Shown here: piece after piece, positions 46,376 through 55,182 of the stretch
How the letters are laid out: each line of letters begins with the position of its first letter
Numbering within the stretch: position 1 is the stretch's first letter
Assembly (NCBI RefSeq): GCF_025574465.1
Contig: NZ_JAOBPP010000019.1
Coordinates: forward strand, 62,001-126,000
DNA length: 64,000 bases
Source: Kordiimonas aestuarii
GTDB lineage: Bacteria > Pseudomonadota > Alphaproteobacteria > Sphingomonadales > Kordiimonadaceae
Reading direction: 5' to 3'
Notes under the pieces: generated by a model
Seen by the model: the letters and a program-made list of their open reading frames with translations, nothing else
Database searches by the model: none
Told to the model about the DNA's origin: nothing
Position numbers and translations under genes: made by a program

Positions 46376-47032
46376 ATGGAAGCCAAGTCAAAAAAAATAA
46401 TGAGCAACCAGGATGGCGTGCATGCAAATCTGGAAAAAACGGTGCAAAGGCACCTCGCATCGCGCTTCCGAAAGCCGATCAGCGATCATACAGGCGCTGC
46501 CTTTCAGGCTGTCGCGGCTGAACTGGCGCGAATAGACAGGCCCCTGATCCTCGATTCCTGCTGCGGGGTGGGGGATAGCAGCCGTGCACTGGCGCAGGCT
46601 TTCCCCGACCACTGGGTCATGGGGGTCGACAAATCGAACGTGCGCCTCAGCAAGGAGCGGGACGGGGTCGAGCCGGAAAATCTTTTGCTGGTGCGCGCTG
46701 ATCTGAATGATTTCTTCCGCCTTGCAGCCGAAGCCGGTTGGCGGCCCGCACGCCATTATATCCTTTACCCCAACCCGTGGCCGAAGGCTGAGCACCTGAA
46801 ACGCCGTTGGCACGGCGCGCCGGTGTTTCCCTATATCGTGGGGTTAGGCGGACGGCTGGAGCTGCGCTCAAACTGGTGGCTGTATCTCAGGGAATTTGCG
46901 GTCGCGCTTGAGGTGGCTGGGCACCGGGCAGAGCTGTGTCCTTATGGGGCGGACGAGCCCATCACGCCTTTCGAGGCCAAATATAAAAACAGCGGTCAGC
47001 CGCTCTGGCAGCTGACCGCTGATCTTGGTTAG
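46376..47032 (+). CDS. Divergent TrmB-like SAM methyltransferase
   Basis: 218 residues. The Rossmann SAM site DSCCGVGDSSRALAQAFPDHWVMGVDKS (about 60-88) and YPNPWPKAEHLKRRW follow the tRNA m7G46 methyltransferase TrmB plan. In TrmB the second motif is DPWPKxRHxKRR; here the Asp is Asn and the first Arg is Glu, while His and KRR remain. It may methylate tRNA or another RNA. The start at 46376 has no strong ribosome site, and an ATG at 46400 is an alternative. Confidence 0.7.
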   Translation: MEAKSKKIMSNQDGVHANLEKTVQRHLASRFRKPISDHTGAAFQAVAAELARIDRPLILDSCCGVGDSSRALAQAFPDHWVMGVDKSNVRLSKERDGVEPENLLLVRADLNDFFRLAAEAGWRPARHYILYPNPWPKAEHLKRRWHGAPVFPYIVGLGGRLELRSNWWLYLREFAVALEVAGHRAELCPYGADEPITPFEAKYKNSGQPLWQLTADLG

Positions 47033-47050
47033 GCTTGATCAGGGCGCTGT

Positions 47051-48079
47051 TCAAGCGGCCCAGTCGAGGATGACCTTGCCACTTTGCCCCGAGCGCATGA
47101 TGTCGAAGCCCTTCTGGAAATCGTCCGCGCCAAAGCTGTGGGTCAGGATCGGGCTCATATCCAGCCCGCTCTCGAGCATCGCAATCATTTTGTACCAGGT
47201 TTCAAACATGCGGCGGCCATATATGCCGTGCACCTGCAGGCCTTTGAAAATCACATGGTTCCAGTTGATGCCGGTCCCTTCGGGCAGGATGCCCAGAAGG
47301 GCAACCTTGCCGCCGTGGTTGATGGTTTCAAGCATGTTGCCAAAGGCTTGCGGCACGCCGGACATCTCCAGCCCGACATCAAAACCTTCGTGCATGTGAA
47401 GGTCGGCCATGGTGTCGCGCAGGCTCTCATTGGTGACATTCACCGCGCGGGTAGCACCCATCTTGCGCGCCAGGTCAAGGCGGAAGTCGTTTACGTCGGT
47501 GATCACGATATTGCGCGCCCCCACACGGCGCGCGATGGCAACCGCCATGATGCCGATGGGGCCAGCGCCGGTGATCAGCACATCTTCGCCGACAAGGTCA
47601 AAGCTGAGCGCGGTATGGGTTGCGTTGCCAAGCGGGTCGAGGATGGCGCCAAGCTCATCCGATACACCGTCCGGCAGCGGACATATGTTTACAGCCGGGA
47701 CGGAGATATATTCGGCGAATGCGCCAGGGCGGTTCACACCAATGCCTTCGGTGTTGCGGCACAGGTGGCGTTGCCCGGCGCGGCAGTTGCGGCAGTGACC
47801 ACAGGTGATGTGACCTTCGGCCGAAACCCGCTGGCCGACAGTCAACCCCTTGACTTCACTGCCTAATTCAACGATCTCACCGGCGAATTCATGGCCAACG
47901 TGCATGGGCACGGGGATGGTGTCCTGAGCCCATTTGTCCCAGTTGTAGATATGGATATCAGTGCCGCAGATCGCGGTTTTTTTAACGCGCACGAGCACAT
48001 CATTGTGGCCCACTTCCGGCATGGGCACATCGTCCATCCAGATACCGGTTTCTGCTTTTGCTTTTACAAGTGCTTTCAT
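47051..48079 (-). CDS. tdh: L-threonine 3-dehydrogenase
   Basis: 342 residues. The zinc-dependent medium-chain dehydrogenase has the catalytic site Cys38-Thr40-His43 and His63-Glu64 (GHE), a structural zinc with four cysteines (Cys93, 96, 99, 107), and an NAD Rossmann site [13 protein letters not shown]. It oxidises threonine to 2-amino-3-oxobutyrate. It is 37 bases downstream of kbl in one operon, so the pair makes glycine and acetyl-CoA from threonine. Confidence 0.96.
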   Translation of the reverse strand: MKALVKAKAETGIWMDDVPMPEVGHNDVLVRVKKTAICGTDIHIYNWDKWAQDTIPVPMHVGHEFAGEIVELGSEVKGLTVGQRVSAEGHITCGHCRNCRAGQRHLCRNTEGIGVNRPGAFAEYISVPAVNICPLPDGVSDELGAILDPLGNATHTALSFDLVGEDVLITGAGPIGIMAVAIARRVGARNIVITDVNDFRLDLARKMGATRAVNVTNESLRDTMADLHMHEGFDVGLEMSGVPQAFGNMLETINHGGKVALLGILPEGTGINWNHVIFKGLQVHGIYGRRMFETWYKMIAMLESGLDMSPILTHSFGADDFQKGFDIMRSGQSGKVILDWAA

Positions 48080-48116
48080 GGCTCATTGTCCCTCAAGTGG
48101 GTCCTTCAGTTGCGGA

Positions 48117-49313
48117 TTATTTAATCACGCCGAGTTCACGCCCGATGCGGCCAAAGGCCTCGACGGCGCGGTCGATCTGGTCTGGTGTATGGGCGGCAGA
48201 CATCTGGGTGCGAATGCGGGCCTGACCCTTTGGCACCACAGGGAAGGAGAAGCCGATGACGAAGATGCCTTCTTCAAGCAGCTTTTCCGCCATCTTGCCG
48301 GCAAGCGATGCGTCGCCCAGCATTACCGGGATGATCGGGTGCCCCGCGCCGGCCAGCGTAAAGCCTTGTTTTTCCATGCCTTCACGGAAGCGGGCCGCGT
48401 TGGCATGTACCCGGTCGCGCAGCTCAGAGCCCTGTTCGAGAAGCTCCAGCACCTTGATGCTGGTGGCTGCAATCACGGGTGCGAGCGTGTTGGAAAAGAG
48501 GTAGGGGCGCGAGCGCTGGCGCAGCCAGTCCACCATCTCGGCCGAGGCCGCCGTGTAGCCGCCCGACGCGCCGCCAAGCGCCTTGCCAAGCGTGCCGGTG
48601 ACGATATGAACCCGGTCCTGAACGCCAAAATGCTCCGGCGTGCCCGCGCCTGTTTCCCCAATGAAACCAACAGCATGGCTGTCATCCACCATGACCATGG
48701 CGTCGTATTTTTCGGCCAGGTCACAAATGGCGGGTAGGTTGGCAAGGATACCGTCCATCGAGAAAACACCATCGGTGGCGATGAGGCGGAAACGGGCGTC
48801 CTGCGCGTCCTTGAGGCACTGCTCAAGCTCGCTCATATCATTGTTGGCATAGCGGAAACGCTTGGCTTTACAAAGCCTTACGCCATCAATGATGCTGGCA
48901 TGGTTGAGGGCATCGGAGATGATGGCGTCCTCAGGCCCGAGCAGGGTTTCAAAAAGCCCGGCATTGGCATCAAAACAGCTGGGGTAAAGGATGACATCCT
49001 CGGTTTTGAGGAAGGTGGCCAGCTTGGCCTCAAGTTCCTTATGCACATCCTGCGTGCCGCAGATGAAGCGCACGGAAGACATGCCATAGCCGTGTTTGTC
49101 CAGCGCGTCCTTCGCCGTTTCGACCAGAATATGGTCGTTGGAAAGGCCCAAGTAATTGTTTGCGCAGAAGTTTATATAGTCCACGTCACCCGCACCCGCC
49201 ACATGCACGGCAGCGGATTGTGGTGTGGTGATCACCCGTTCGCTTTTATAAAGGCCCGCTTCCTTCACATCAGAAAGCTGTTGCTGAAGGTATTTTTTAT
49301 AGCGTTCGCTCAT
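48117..49313 (-). CDS. kbl: 2-amino-3-ketobutyrate coenzyme A ligase
   Basis: 398 residues, PLP fold type I, alpha-oxoamine synthase family. The Schiff-base lysine is Lys244 in [10 protein letters not shown], and [21 protein letters not shown] and VDDSHAVG are hallmark. It converts the Tdh product and CoA to glycine and acetyl-CoA. It is the first gene of the kbl-tdh operon, preceded by a 13-bp motif also found before the XRE regulator. Confidence 0.95.
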   Translation of the reverse strand: MSERYKKYLQQQLSDVKEAGLYKSERVITTPQSAAVHVAGAGDVDYINFCANNYLGLSNDHILVETAKDALDKHGYGMSSVRFICGTQDVHKELEAKLATFLKTEDVILYPSCFDANAGLFETLLGPEDAIISDALNHASIIDGVRLCKAKRFRYANNDMSELEQCLKDAQDARFRLIATDGVFSMDGILANLPAICDLAEKYDAMVMVDDSHAVGFIGETGAGTPEHFGVQDRVHIVTGTLGKALGGASGGYTAASAEMVDWLRQRSRPYLFSNTLAPVIAATSIKVLELLEQGSELRDRVHANAARFREGMEKQGFTLAGAGHPIIPVMLGDASLAGKMAEKLLEEGIFVIGFSFPVVPKGQARIRTQMSAAHTPDQIDRAVEAFGRIGRELGVIK

Positions 49314-49400
49314 TCGGGTGTCCTTTCTCTCTACTTCGGCTGGCTACTCTGGTCTTCTGATTGCAGGACCATAGCAAATTCTGGCCCGATTTCCAGCCTG

Positions 49401-49436
49401 AAATTCAATATAGCATACTAGTAGTTCAATATATTG
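49401..49436. promoter_or_regulatory. Candidate operator upstream of kbl-tdh
   Basis: AAATTCAATATAG (49401-49413) plus a related half TTCAATATATTG (49425-49436), about 90-120 bases before kbl. The first 13-mer recurs, inverted and identical, at 50072-50084 before the XRE-cupin gene. Confidence 0.6.
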
Positions 49437-49469
49437 TTTTTGCGTGGCTTTATCCGCGATAGTGCGCTT

Positions 49470-50042
49470 TTAGGGGGTGATGACCATCATCAGCGCCCGC
49501 GCGGGCATATCGCTTTTATTCTCGATCACATGCGGCACGTCGGCCTCATAACGCGCGGTGTCGCCGGTTTCCACCTGCTTTTTCGGCCCGCCGTTTTTCA
49601 CCCACAACGTGCCGTCAAGCACCGTCAGATGTTCGACCGTGCCGCTGCCGTGCCCGTCAGAGGTCAACTTGCCACCAGCCTCAAGCCGCATATCATACCA
49701 TTCCGTGTGGGAGACAAGGTCAATGGGCCCTAAAATCCTGAGCGTACATTTACCGTCGGCACTTTGGATCTCAGGCGTTTGATAGGACTTCACAATTTCG
49801 AGCGCAGGCGCGCTCTCGCCGGCGCCCTCGGGCTCACCCAAGAGACTCGAAATATCGATGCCCAGGCTTTGTGTCAGGCTCCAGATCGTGGCGAGGGTCG
49901 GGTTTGTGAGTCCACGTTCGATCTGTGACAGCATGGATTTTGACACGCCGGACGCCTTGGCCAACCCGTCAAGCGTCAGCTTGCGTTCTGACCGCAGGGC
50001 CTTGATTTTCTGGCCCACATCGGGCGGTGAATTGCGTGCCAT
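49470..50042 (-). CDS. XRE-cupin transcriptional regulator
   Basis: 190 residues from the ATG at 50042; ten further codons upstream lack a site. The N-terminal helix-turn-helix (about 9-62) has DGLAKASGVSKSMLSQIERGLTNPTLATIW, and a cupin domain (about 110-185) has GSGTVEHLTVLDGTLWV. The PuuR-like architecture senses a small metabolite. It lies just upstream of kbl-tdh in the same direction with a shared operator, so it may control threonine catabolism and itself. Confidence 0.85.
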   Translation of the reverse strand: MARNSPPDVGQKIKALRSERKLTLDGLAKASGVSKSMLSQIERGLTNPTLATIWSLTQSLGIDISSLLGEPEGAGESAPALEIVKSYQTPEIQSADGKCTLRILGPIDLVSHTEWYDMRLEAGGKLTSDGHGSGTVEHLTVLDGTLWVKNGGPKKQVETGDTARYEADVPHVIENKSDMPARALMMVITP

Positions 50043-50071
50043 CGGGCATCCCTTCAAAAACTCAATGTTCA

Positions 50072-50084
50072 CTATATTGAATTT
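50072..50084 (-). promoter_or_regulatory. Candidate operator upstream of the XRE-cupin gene
   Basis: The leftward strand reads AAATTCAATATAG, 13 of 13 identical to the site before kbl, 30 bases before the regulator ATG. Flanking TCAAAAA/TTTTTGA arms (50054-50060 and 50082-50088) add an inverted repeat. Confidence 0.6.
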
Positions 50085-50110
50085 TTGAGGCGCGTAAAGG
50101 ACTGAAAACC

Positions 50111-50187
50111 TGTGCGAACGCTGTGCGAAATGTGGGCGGGTTTTGCGCGAAACCTGTGCGGGTTGTGTGCGAGATCTGTGCGGCAGG
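50111..50187 (+). repeat. Seven tandem 11-bp repeats
   Basis: Seven units beginning at 50111, 50122, 50133, 50144, 50155, 50166 and 50177, each starting TGTGCG (TGGGCG and TGCGCG in units 3 and 4), followed by five variable bases. The period is exactly 11. It lies between the patatin 3' end and the XRE regulator 5' end and cannot encode a regular peptide, because 11 is not a multiple of three. Confidence 0.85.
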
Positions 50188-50252
50188 GCGCGGCGCTATC
50201 ATCGGGGCCGCAGGCCGTGTCGCCACAGCCCTGCCAGACCCGTAATCATAGC

Positions 50253-51227
50253 TTAATCTGCGCCGGTTTGCCAGCCTGCCGAGAGGGCGGCCTTCGCTTC
50301 GGTTTCCCCCACCTTGATGAGGTTGGCAATGTCTGCCGCGTTGAAGTCCGTCACGTCGATGGGCAGGCGCTCGCTTGGGCGGACCTCGACAAATTCAACA
50401 ATATGTTTGCCCTGGGCCAGCATAGGGTTGCCGCCGTGCCTGCAGGCGCGGTTGACCTTTTTCACTTCATCAAGGTCATTGTTCATGATCTCGGCGGTGA
50501 GGGTGCCGATGGTGCGCTTGAGAAGCTTCAGGATATTCCGGAAGTTCTTTTTGGCATAGTCGGGGGTCATCTGTTCCGGCTTCATGGCGATAATGGCCAT
50601 TTGTTTGGCCCCCATCTTGATGGCGGGTTTAAGCGGAGCGATATTGCGCACGCCGCCGTCAGCCATTGGCATATTGTTAATCCACATCAGCGGCATCGAG
50701 ACGGGCTCACGCGTGGAGGCGATAACATAGTCGAGGATGTCGTCTCCGAAGGTGCCAACGTCCGCATCAAAATAATCGCCCGTCGCCATGTTGGTCACAC
50801 CACACGCATAATGGGCCGGGCTTGCGCGCAGGTTGTCGGCATTGATGTTGGCGCGTGCCAGTTTGGCCGCGCCGTCCATCGTGGTCAGGCCATCGAAATT
50901 GCCGAACAGGATGTCGGCCAGAAGGTCAACGGTGCCGCGTTTTTTGCCGATGGAGGCGAAGCTGGTGATATTGTCGCGCCAGAAGGCTTCCAGTTCCTCC
51001 CCGATCTGGGGCCAGTTGGGGGCTTTGCCCGCCTTGGCCGCGCGGCCGGCGCGGTCCGCCAGAAACCCACCATTCATGGAACCGACGGAAACGCCGTAAA
51101 TGGCGTTGGGTTCAAACATCGAGCCGTCCGGGAATGTGTGGTTGAGCAGCGCCTTCACGGCACCCGCCTGATAGGCCCCCTTTACATTGCCGCCGGATAG
51201 AACAAGTGCGCGGTCAAACTGTGGCAT
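50253..51227 (-). CDS. Patatin-like phospholipase
   Basis: 324 residues from the ATG at 51227 (GGGGGAGATAATC before it; the frame extends 16 codons upstream). The Ser-Asp dyad hydrolase has GGNVKG oxyanion loop (12-17), Ser47 in GVSVG, and Asp190 in ADGGVRN. The family deacylates phospholipids or acts as a bacterial effector. No signal peptide is seen. The cofactor-like neighbours do not indicate a pathway. Confidence 0.88.
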   Translation of the reverse strand: MPQFDRALVLSGGNVKGAYQAGAVKALLNHTFPDGSMFEPNAIYGVSVGSMNGGFLADRAGRAAKAGKAPNWPQIGEELEAFWRDNITSFASIGKKRGTVDLLADILFGNFDGLTTMDGAAKLARANINADNLRASPAHYACGVTNMATGDYFDADVGTFGDDILDYVIASTREPVSMPLMWINNMPMADGGVRNIAPLKPAIKMGAKQMAIIAMKPEQMTPDYAKKNFRNILKLLKRTIGTLTAEIMNNDLDEVKKVNRACRHGGNPMLAQGKHIVEFVEVRPSERLPIDVTDFNAADIANLIKVGETEAKAALSAGWQTGAD

Positions 51228-51420
51228 GATTATCTCCCCCTCATGAGATTGTTGGCGCCCGTATGATAGCGTCATACGCGTATTTTGGGCAGTATAAGTT
51301 TTAATGATGGCTGGTGCGGGACGTTTGCCCTTTTCAGGGAATGGAATTGCATCATAAAAATCATGTGCTTATAGTCATGGCCGGACCGTAGTTCACGGTG
51401 GGGGATCGGAGCTTTATTTT

Positions 51421-52302
51421 ATGTTGCCTTTGGCAATGACGCAGGGATATCGGGGTGCTTTGCGCACACTTGCAATTTTGGTCGCGGGCTTTTTGCCTGT
51501 GCTCTGCAGCGGGGCATCGGCCCAGCAGCCTGAACAAATGTCGCCGCAGGTGCCAGTGCCCTATATTCAGGTCATTGCCGAGAATTGGTATCCCTACAGT
51601 TATGAAGAAAATGGCGTTGTCATGGGTCGGGCGACCGAGACGGTCCGCAAGGTGATGGAACGGGCGGGCTATACCTATGATATCGCGCTTTATCCGTGGC
51701 CACGGACCCTTCGCATGGCACAGGATCGGGAAAACCTGTTGATCTCAGCCATGATCAAGACGCCGGAGCGGGAGCGGCAGTTTCAGTTTGTCGGTCAGGT
51801 CATGGAAGGGGATAAACTTTATTTCTTTGGCATCAAGGGGCGGGCCGATATCAAGCTGGAGCAGGCGGACGACGCAAAGGTCTACCGTGTCGCCACCAGC
51901 CAGGACAGCGCGATGATGGATTTTCTGCGTCTGCACGGCTTTACCGATGTGCAGCCGCTTTTTGATATCAGCCTTGGCTTCAAGCAGTTGCGCTATGGCC
52001 GGATCGACCTGTTGCTGACCTCCGCCGTGAATGTGGCGGCCCACGTCAGGACGGGCGACATTGAGGCGGGGTCCGTTGTGCCTTACGTCTGGGCATTTGA
52101 CGCCGAACCACATATGGCCTTCAGCCCGCAGACCAGCCCGGTGGTGGTGAAACAGACGCGTGAAGCCTATGAAAGCCTTGTGAAAGAGGGTGAAATTCCT
52201 GTATTTGGGTCTAAACCCTTTTGCGGCATGGATGTGCTGACGTCCGGTCTGGAAGCAGGGTGCAGTGCAGAAATTGACGGGGGCACAGGTGGCGACCGGT
52301 AA
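51421..52302 (+). CDS. Family-3 solute-binding-like periplasmic protein
   Basis: 293 residues. The signal peptide is LAILVAGFLPVLCSGASAQQ. The two-lobe binding domain begins IQVIAENWYPYSYEENGVVMGRATETVRKVMERAGYTYDI and ends in a Cys-containing tail. Such stand-alone members often act as sensors or orphan binding proteins. No ABC permease is adjacent. The 3' end overlaps the cold-shock gene by 14 bases. Confidence 0.8.
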   Translation: MLPLAMTQGYRGALRTLAILVAGFLPVLCSGASAQQPEQMSPQVPVPYIQVIAENWYPYSYEENGVVMGRATETVRKVMERAGYTYDIALYPWPRTLRMAQDRENLLISAMIKTPERERQFQFVGQVMEGDKLYFFGIKGRADIKLEQADDAKVYRVATSQDSAMMDFLRLHGFTDVQPLFDISLGFKQLRYGRIDLLLTSAVNVAAHVRTGDIEAGSVVPYVWAFDAEPHMAFSPQTSPVVVKQTREAYESLVKEGEIPVFGSKPFCGMDVLTSGLEAGCSAEIDGGTGGDR

Positions 52303-52495
52303 AGTGAAATGGTTCAACAAAGACAAGGGATACGGCTTTATCGCCCCCGATGAAGGCGGCGATGATGTGTTTGTACACGTCACGGCGGTGGCGGCGGCGG
52401 GCCTTGACGTGCTTCATGAAGATGAAGCTATCTCCTTTGAAACAGAAGAAGGCCCACGGGGGCGCACGGTCGCCAGTAATCTGGCCCGGCTTTAG
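52289..52495 (+). CDS. Cold-shock protein, CspA family
   Basis: 68 residues from the GTG at 52289, which gives the standard MATGKVKWFN start. A GTG 24 bases upstream is less likely. RNP1 is KGYGFI (13-18) and RNP2 is VFVH (27-30). It is an RNA chaperone. Its 5' end lies inside the previous gene and its 3' end overlaps the convergent antiporter by four bases, so transcription signals must sit within the neighbours. Confidence 0.92.
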   Translation: MATGKVKWFNKDKGYGFIAPDEGGDDVFVHVTAVAAAGLDVLHEDEAISFETEEGPRGRTVASNLARL

Positions 52496-53727
52496 GCGTC
52501 CGCTGTTTCTTTCGCCGGTTCATCCTGCCCGAGCGTAACCCCAAAGACGCGGCCTGCCGTGCCGATAGACCAGCCCTGCACCAGCAGGGAGGCAACAACC
52601 ATGATGAACACAAGGTTGAAAAAATGCGGGGTCAGCGGCCCGTCGCTGATCACCGGGATGATCGACAGGAAAATGGGCACCGCGCCGCGCAAGCCAACCC
52701 AGCCGATGTAAAGCTTCTCCCGCGCGGTAAAGCCGAGTGGGGCAAGGCACAGGAACACGGCGGCGGGACGGGCGAAGAAAATCAGCACAATGGCCAGCAA
52801 TATCCCGGGTAGCAGCATGACGTGCAATTCGCTCGGTGTCACCAGAAGCCCCAGCATCACAAACATGGCGATCTGCGCCAGCCAGGCAAAACCTTCATGG
52901 AAATGCGCGGTGCGGTCCTTGCTGGCCTGCGCCCGCGCGCCGATGCCGCCCGCGTTGGCGACCGTGACCCCAAAAAGATACGCCGCCAGAAACCCCGAAC
53001 CACCCGCCAGCGCGGTGGCCGAATAGGTGAACAGGCCGCACATCAGGAAGAAGGGGGAATTGAGGCCGGTGGGCAGGGTGATCTTGCGGTTGGTCCATGT
53101 GGCGAGATAACCCACGGCGACCCCGGCCGCGCTGCCGATGCCCATTTGCTGAACGAAGTTTGGCATCGCTTTGAACAGGGTGCCTACCTCAAGTGCCGCG
53201 CCGCTGTCGACAATGGCAACAAAGGTAAGGGTCAGGAAAATGGCGATCGGGTCATTGAGGCCGGATTCGATAAACAATGTTTCCTTCAGCCGTGGCCTCA
53301 GGCGCACCCCGCTGTGGGTGAGCAGCATAAAGGTGGCGGCGGCATCGGTGGAGCCGACAACCGCACCCAGTAGCAGGCCTTCAGCCAAGGGGGCATCAAG
53401 AATGAGGTGATAGGCCACCCCCACAATAAGGGCGGTAAACACAACGCCCAGGGTGGCAAGTATGCCTGCGGGCGTGCCCGCCACTTTCATGTCGCGCAAT
53501 CTGGTGTCAAAGCCGCCGGAAAGCAGGATGATGGCAAGGCACAGGGAGCCGATAGAGTAGGCAAAGCTGAAATCGCTGAAGTCAATTCGTCCGGGGCCGT
53601 CTTCGCCCAGCACCATGCCCAAGCCAAGGAACAACAGCAGGATCGGTGCCTGCACCTTGGACGACAGGGGCACCAGAAGGATGCTGAGAACGGCAATGCC
53701 GGTCAGGGCAAATAACAGGACTTCCAT
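52492..53727 (-). CDS. CPA1-type cation:proton antiporter
   Basis: 411 residues with about 12 membrane segments. The GSTDAAATFMLLTHSGVRL and ESGLNDPIAIFLTLTFVAIVDSG stretches carry the ND/DD ion-binding region of NhaP2/CvrA-like K+(Na+)/H+ antiporters. The cytosolic TrkA-C regulatory tail of CvrA is missing, so this is the membrane core alone. Ion specificity is not determinable here. Confidence 0.85.
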   Translation of the reverse strand: MEVLLFALTGIAVLSILLVPLSSKVQAPILLLFLGLGMVLGEDGPGRIDFSDFSFAYSIGSLCLAIILLSGGFDTRLRDMKVAGTPAGILATLGVVFTALIVGVAYHLILDAPLAEGLLLGAVVGSTDAAATFMLLTHSGVRLRPRLKETLFIESGLNDPIAIFLTLTFVAIVDSGAALEVGTLFKAMPNFVQQMGIGSAAGVAVGYLATWTNRKITLPTGLNSPFFLMCGLFTYSATALAGGSGFLAAYLFGVTVANAGGIGARAQASKDRTAHFHEGFAWLAQIAMFVMLGLLVTPSELHVMLLPGILLAIVLIFFARPAAVFLCLAPLGFTAREKLYIGWVGLRGAVPIFLSIIPVISDGPLTPHFFNLVFIMVVASLLVQGWSIGTAGRVFGVTLGQDEPAKETADA

Positions 53728-53809
53728 GTGCGGGTCGGGCCTCCGGTAAGTGTTGTTGCTTTATAGCATGGGGATGCGGGCGGTTTTGTGAAGCCCGCCC
53801 GCCGCCTTT

Positions 53810-54457
53810 TTATGGTACAAGGGCAGCCAGGTCACCGCTCATCAACCCGCGTATATTGCGGGTAATACGCTCCGTTGGCCAGTACCACCAGGCGATGTCA
53901 AGAAGTCTGGCAACTGTCGCTTCGTCAAACCGCATTTTGATAGGCTGCGCCGGGTTGCCGCCGACAACGGCGTAGGGCGGTACGTCTTCCGTGACCACGC
54001 TGCCGGAGGCGATGATAGCGCCGTGGCCGATTTTTACTCCCGGCATGATCAGGGTGCGAAACCCGAACCAGACATCGTGCCCCACGATGGTATCCCCGCG
54101 CGACGGCAAGCCCGACAGCAGGTCCATATGGTTGCTCCAGTCGCCGCCAAAGATGGGGAAGGGGAAGGTGGTTGGACCGTCCATGCGGTGGTTGGCCCCG
54201 TTCATGATGAACGTGGTGCCGGTCGCCAGTGCACAGAAGCGGCCGATCTCAAGCCGGTCACCCACATGGTCATAATGATAGAGGATATTGTTGGTTTGAA
54301 ACCCGGTCGCCTGCGCCGGGTCGTCATAATAGCTATAATCACCGATACTGACGTTCGGTCCGGTCACAACGGATTTAAGGAAAACAACACGGTCGGTGTG
54401 GGCGAGCGGGAAACGTGTATCAGGGTCGGGCGCGCCGGATGGTTGATTCTTCTGCAT
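53810..54457 (-). CDS. CatB-type O-acetyltransferase
   Basis: 215 residues. The left-handed beta-helix hexapeptide repeats run from about 30 (VGDRLEIGRF, GPNVSIGDY, GHDVWFG, MPGVKIGHGAIIASGSVVT), with the xenobiotic acetyltransferase hallmark NGANHRMDG. The VGGNPAQPIKMRF tail is typical. It could inactivate chloramphenicol or streptogramin, but housekeeping acetylation is equally possible. The start is ATG. Confidence 0.85.
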   Translation of the reverse strand: MQKNQPSGAPDPDTRFPLAHTDRVVFLKSVVTGPNVSIGDYSYYDDPAQATGFQTNNILYHYDHVGDRLEIGRFCALATGTTFIMNGANHRMDGPTTFPFPIFGGDWSNHMDLLSGLPSRGDTIVGHDVWFGFRTLIMPGVKIGHGAIIASGSVVTEDVPPYAVVGGNPAQPIKMRFDEATVARLLDIAWWYWPTERITRNIRGLMSGDLAALVP

Positions 54458-54642
54458 AACAAAGCCTTTGGGTCGAACAGGGAAAACGCGAAACCCATTC
54501 GCCGATCATGTCGGGGTCCGGGGGATCAGGGGGCTTCGTTCATTGCCGGTTACTCCTCGTGGCGGCATCAGTGCCCTAAATAAAACAGATGCTAATATCT
54601 TGCAAGGTTGTGCCTTTGATTCCTCTTGCGCCAGCGTTATAT

Positions 54643-54674
54643 TTCGTATACGAAGTAATTAGTTTGTATGCGAA
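54643..54674. promoter_or_regulatory. Twin MarR operators
   Basis: TTCGTATACGAA (54643-54654, perfect palindrome) and TTTGTATGCGAA (54663-54674), two copies of TTYGTATRCGAA starting exactly 20 bases apart, 20 bases before the MarR ATG. This suits two MarR dimers on the same helix face. Confidence 0.7.
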
Positions 54675-54693
54675 ATAAATCAGCAGGACAGCC

Positions 54694-55182
54694 ATGTCGA
54701 TAGAGCCAAGGGTCTTTCAGCTGTTGCACCTCAGTTACAAGGCGGTCTTTCGGGCGGCTGACAAGGTGTTGATGACGCGCTACGGCATCTCTGCGGCGCA
54801 GAATGCGATGCTGCTTTACCTGCTCAGGCATGAGGGGGCGACAATGGGGCAGGTCGCGGTTGCGCTGGGCCTGAAGAATGCAGCTGTCTCCGGCCTTGTC
54901 GACCGCATGGAGAGAAACGACCTTGTGGAGCGCCGCCCCAGCGCGAGTGACGGCCGCGCCTATGAGCTTTATCTGCGCCCCTATGGCCGCGACACGGTTG
55001 AAAAATCCAAAAGTGTGATCCGTATGAGCAACGAACGGTTGCTGGAGGGTTTCACCGAGGAGGAGCGGGCGCTGATGTCCCGCTTTTTTGAAACGATTAT
55101 CGAGCGCGCGGACCAATTTTCCACGTTCAATTTTGACGACACAGATGACGACTTTCGGGAAGAGGACAAAACAGATGACTGA
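54694..55182 (+). CDS. MarR-family regulator
   Basis: 162 residues. The winged helix-turn-helix (about 45-110) has AQNAMLLYLLRHEGATMGQVAVALGLKNAAVSGLVDRMERNDLVERR and a Asp/Arg wing SASDGRAYEL. The acidic tail is DDTDDDF. It overlaps the isomerase gene by eight bases, so it probably regulates that operon and itself through the twin palindromes upstream. Confidence 0.9.
   Translation: MSIEPRVFQLLHLSYKAVFRAADKVLMTRYGISAAQNAMLLYLLRHEGATMGQVAVALGLKNAAVSGLVDRMERNDLVERRPSASDGRAYELYLRPYGRDTVEKSKSVIRMSNERLLEGFTEEERALMSRFFETIIERADQFSTFNFDDTDDDFREEDKTDD

Noticed and set aside
50111..50187. CRISPR array
   Set aside because: Units are only 11 bp with no spacers and no cas genes nearby.
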